Of a stretch of 21,334 bases of DNA, positions 20,960 to 21,334 are shown in pieces. Each line of letters opens with the position of its first letter. The first letter of the stretch is position 1. Source of the stretch: Ignavibacteriales bacterium (lineage in GTDB: Bacteria; Bacteroidota; Ignavibacteria; UBA10030). The position numbers and the translations under genes were made by a program. The notes under the pieces were generated by a model, which was not told where the DNA came from, ran no database searches, and saw only the letters and a program-made list of their open reading frames with translations. Location: NCBI GenBank assembly GCA_016207365.1, contig JACQPU010000027.1:1-21334 (forward strand), read 5' to 3'.

Positions 20960-21060
20960 TGGTTTATTCGTCTTGGTTTCTTGTTCCCGGTTATAGTTAT
21001 CGGTTCAATCCAAAAACCGATAACTAATGAACCAGAACTATGAACCATAAACCAAGAACC
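20953..21060. repeat. inverted heptad repeat array with 11-bp hairpin
   Basis: From 20953, inside the last codons of the amidohydrolase gene, plus-strand heptads run TGGTTGA, TGGTTTA, TTCGTCT, TGGTTTC, TTGTTCC, CGGTTAT, AGTTATC, GGTTCAA. From 21060 backwards the minus strand reads GGTTCTT, GGTTTAT, GGTTCAT, AGTTCTG, GTTCATT, AGTTATC, GGTTTTT. The two arms meet in a perfect 11-bp stem AGTTATCGGTT / AACCGATAACT (20995-21005 and 21015-21025) with a 9-base loop. It fills the gap to the next gene. Confidence 0.75.
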
Positions 21061-21095
21061 TTTTGACATTTGACACAGTCGATAAGGATTCCCCT

Positions 21096-21334
21096 ATGCG
21101 CATCATTATTCAGTTCGTAACTCTTCTTCTTATCGTTTCATCATCTCTTTCACAGCTCACCGAGACCGCTGACTGGACGGTCCAGCTTTCTTCGCAATAC
21201 CGGGTTATTCCGAACATTGTGTACTCCGTTGCGAACAACTATGAGTGTAAGCTTGACGTATATGCACGCAGAGGTGATCCAGCCCCGGTGGTTATTTACA
21301 TTCATGGCGGCGGATGGGTAGCCGGTACGAAGGA
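21096..21334 (+). CDS. secreted alpha/beta hydrolase, 5' part only
   Basis: Seventy-nine codons are present before the window ends. They give a signal peptide (MRIIIQFVTLLLIVSSSLSQ), a short linker and the start of an esterase-type fold: NYECKLDVYARRGDPAPVVI, then YIHGGGWVAGTK, where HGGGW is the oxyanion-hole motif of the hormone-sensitive-lipase/BD-FAE esterase group. The catalytic Ser, Asp and His would lie beyond the window. AAGGA at 21084-21088 is 7 bp before ATG 21096. The enzyme would act in the periplasm or outside on ester substrates; the specificity is unknown. Confidence 0.82.
   Translation, partial: MRIIIQFVTLLLIVSSSLSQLTETADWTVQLSSQYRVIPNIVYSVANNYECKLDVYARRGDPAPVVIYIHGGGWVAGTK

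Noticed and set aside
14616..21060. CRISPR array as explanation of the repeats
   Set aside because: Units are 7 bp with no spacers of constant length and no cas genes are present.

Overview
The window is one dense stretch of bacterial chromosome of moderate GC, with about twenty protein genes, several 1-4 bp overlaps or gaps, and no tRNA, rRNA, CRISPR or transposase. An outer-membrane TonB-dependent receptor, a Sec-type lipoprotein and a peptidase and receptor with N-terminal signal peptides show a diderm. The gene set (receptor with carboxypeptidase-regulatory-like domain, GCPII-like peptidase, OPRT ending in CPLC...PGSR) fits the Bacteroidota/Ignavibacteriota/Chlorobiota group. Two clear promoters are TTGACA-17 bp-TATATT or similar, not the Bacteroidetes-specific type, so an Ignavibacteria-like lineage is my best guess (inference).

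Layout. 1-1300 (+): polypeptide deformylase, pterin-4a-carbinolamine dehydratase, TPR protein, terminator. 1335-4064 (+): orotate phosphoribosyltransferase, ADP-ribose-type Nudix hydrolase, 61-aa zinc-ribbon protein, and a pyrimidine-nucleoside phosphorylase whose only plausible start is ATT. 4142-5299 (-): phosphofructokinase with pyrophosphate-type residues. 5497-6419 (+): CBS-pair protein and a tail-anchored ferredoxin-fold protein missing cluster cysteines. 6426-7217 (-): inositol-monophosphatase-like enzyme. 7370-8254 (+): SPFH/prohibitin-like protein.

8279-13209 (-) is the centrepiece: a sigma70-type promoter, a TPP riboswitch with a readable antiterminator/terminator switch, a TonB-dependent receptor, thiamine pyrophosphokinase and a sodium:solute symporter overlapping the kinase by 4 bp. 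Together this reads as a thiamine capture, import and activation operon: receptor across the outer membrane, symporter (candidate thiamine carrier) across the inner membrane, kinase making TPP, and TPP shutting the operon off.

13206-14563 (-): VKOR-family membrane protein coupled to a class-II-HDAC-like deacetylase. 14758-18172 (+): unknown 133-aa protein, secreted GCPII-like M28 peptidase, HhH-GPD DNA glycosylase. 18332-19249 (-): unknown lipoprotein, divergent from 19474-20118 (+), an XRE/S24 repressor with two GACA-N4-TGTC palindromes over its own promoter and a weaker third copy on the lipoprotein side. 20174-20959 (+): creatininase-superfamily amidohydrolase. 21096-end (+): start of a secreted alpha/beta hydrolase.

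Many intergenic gaps carry degenerate 7-bp-period repeats (GGTTNNN or similar), several beginning right at the stop codon of the upstream gene. This is the main structure that the gene annotation does not explain.
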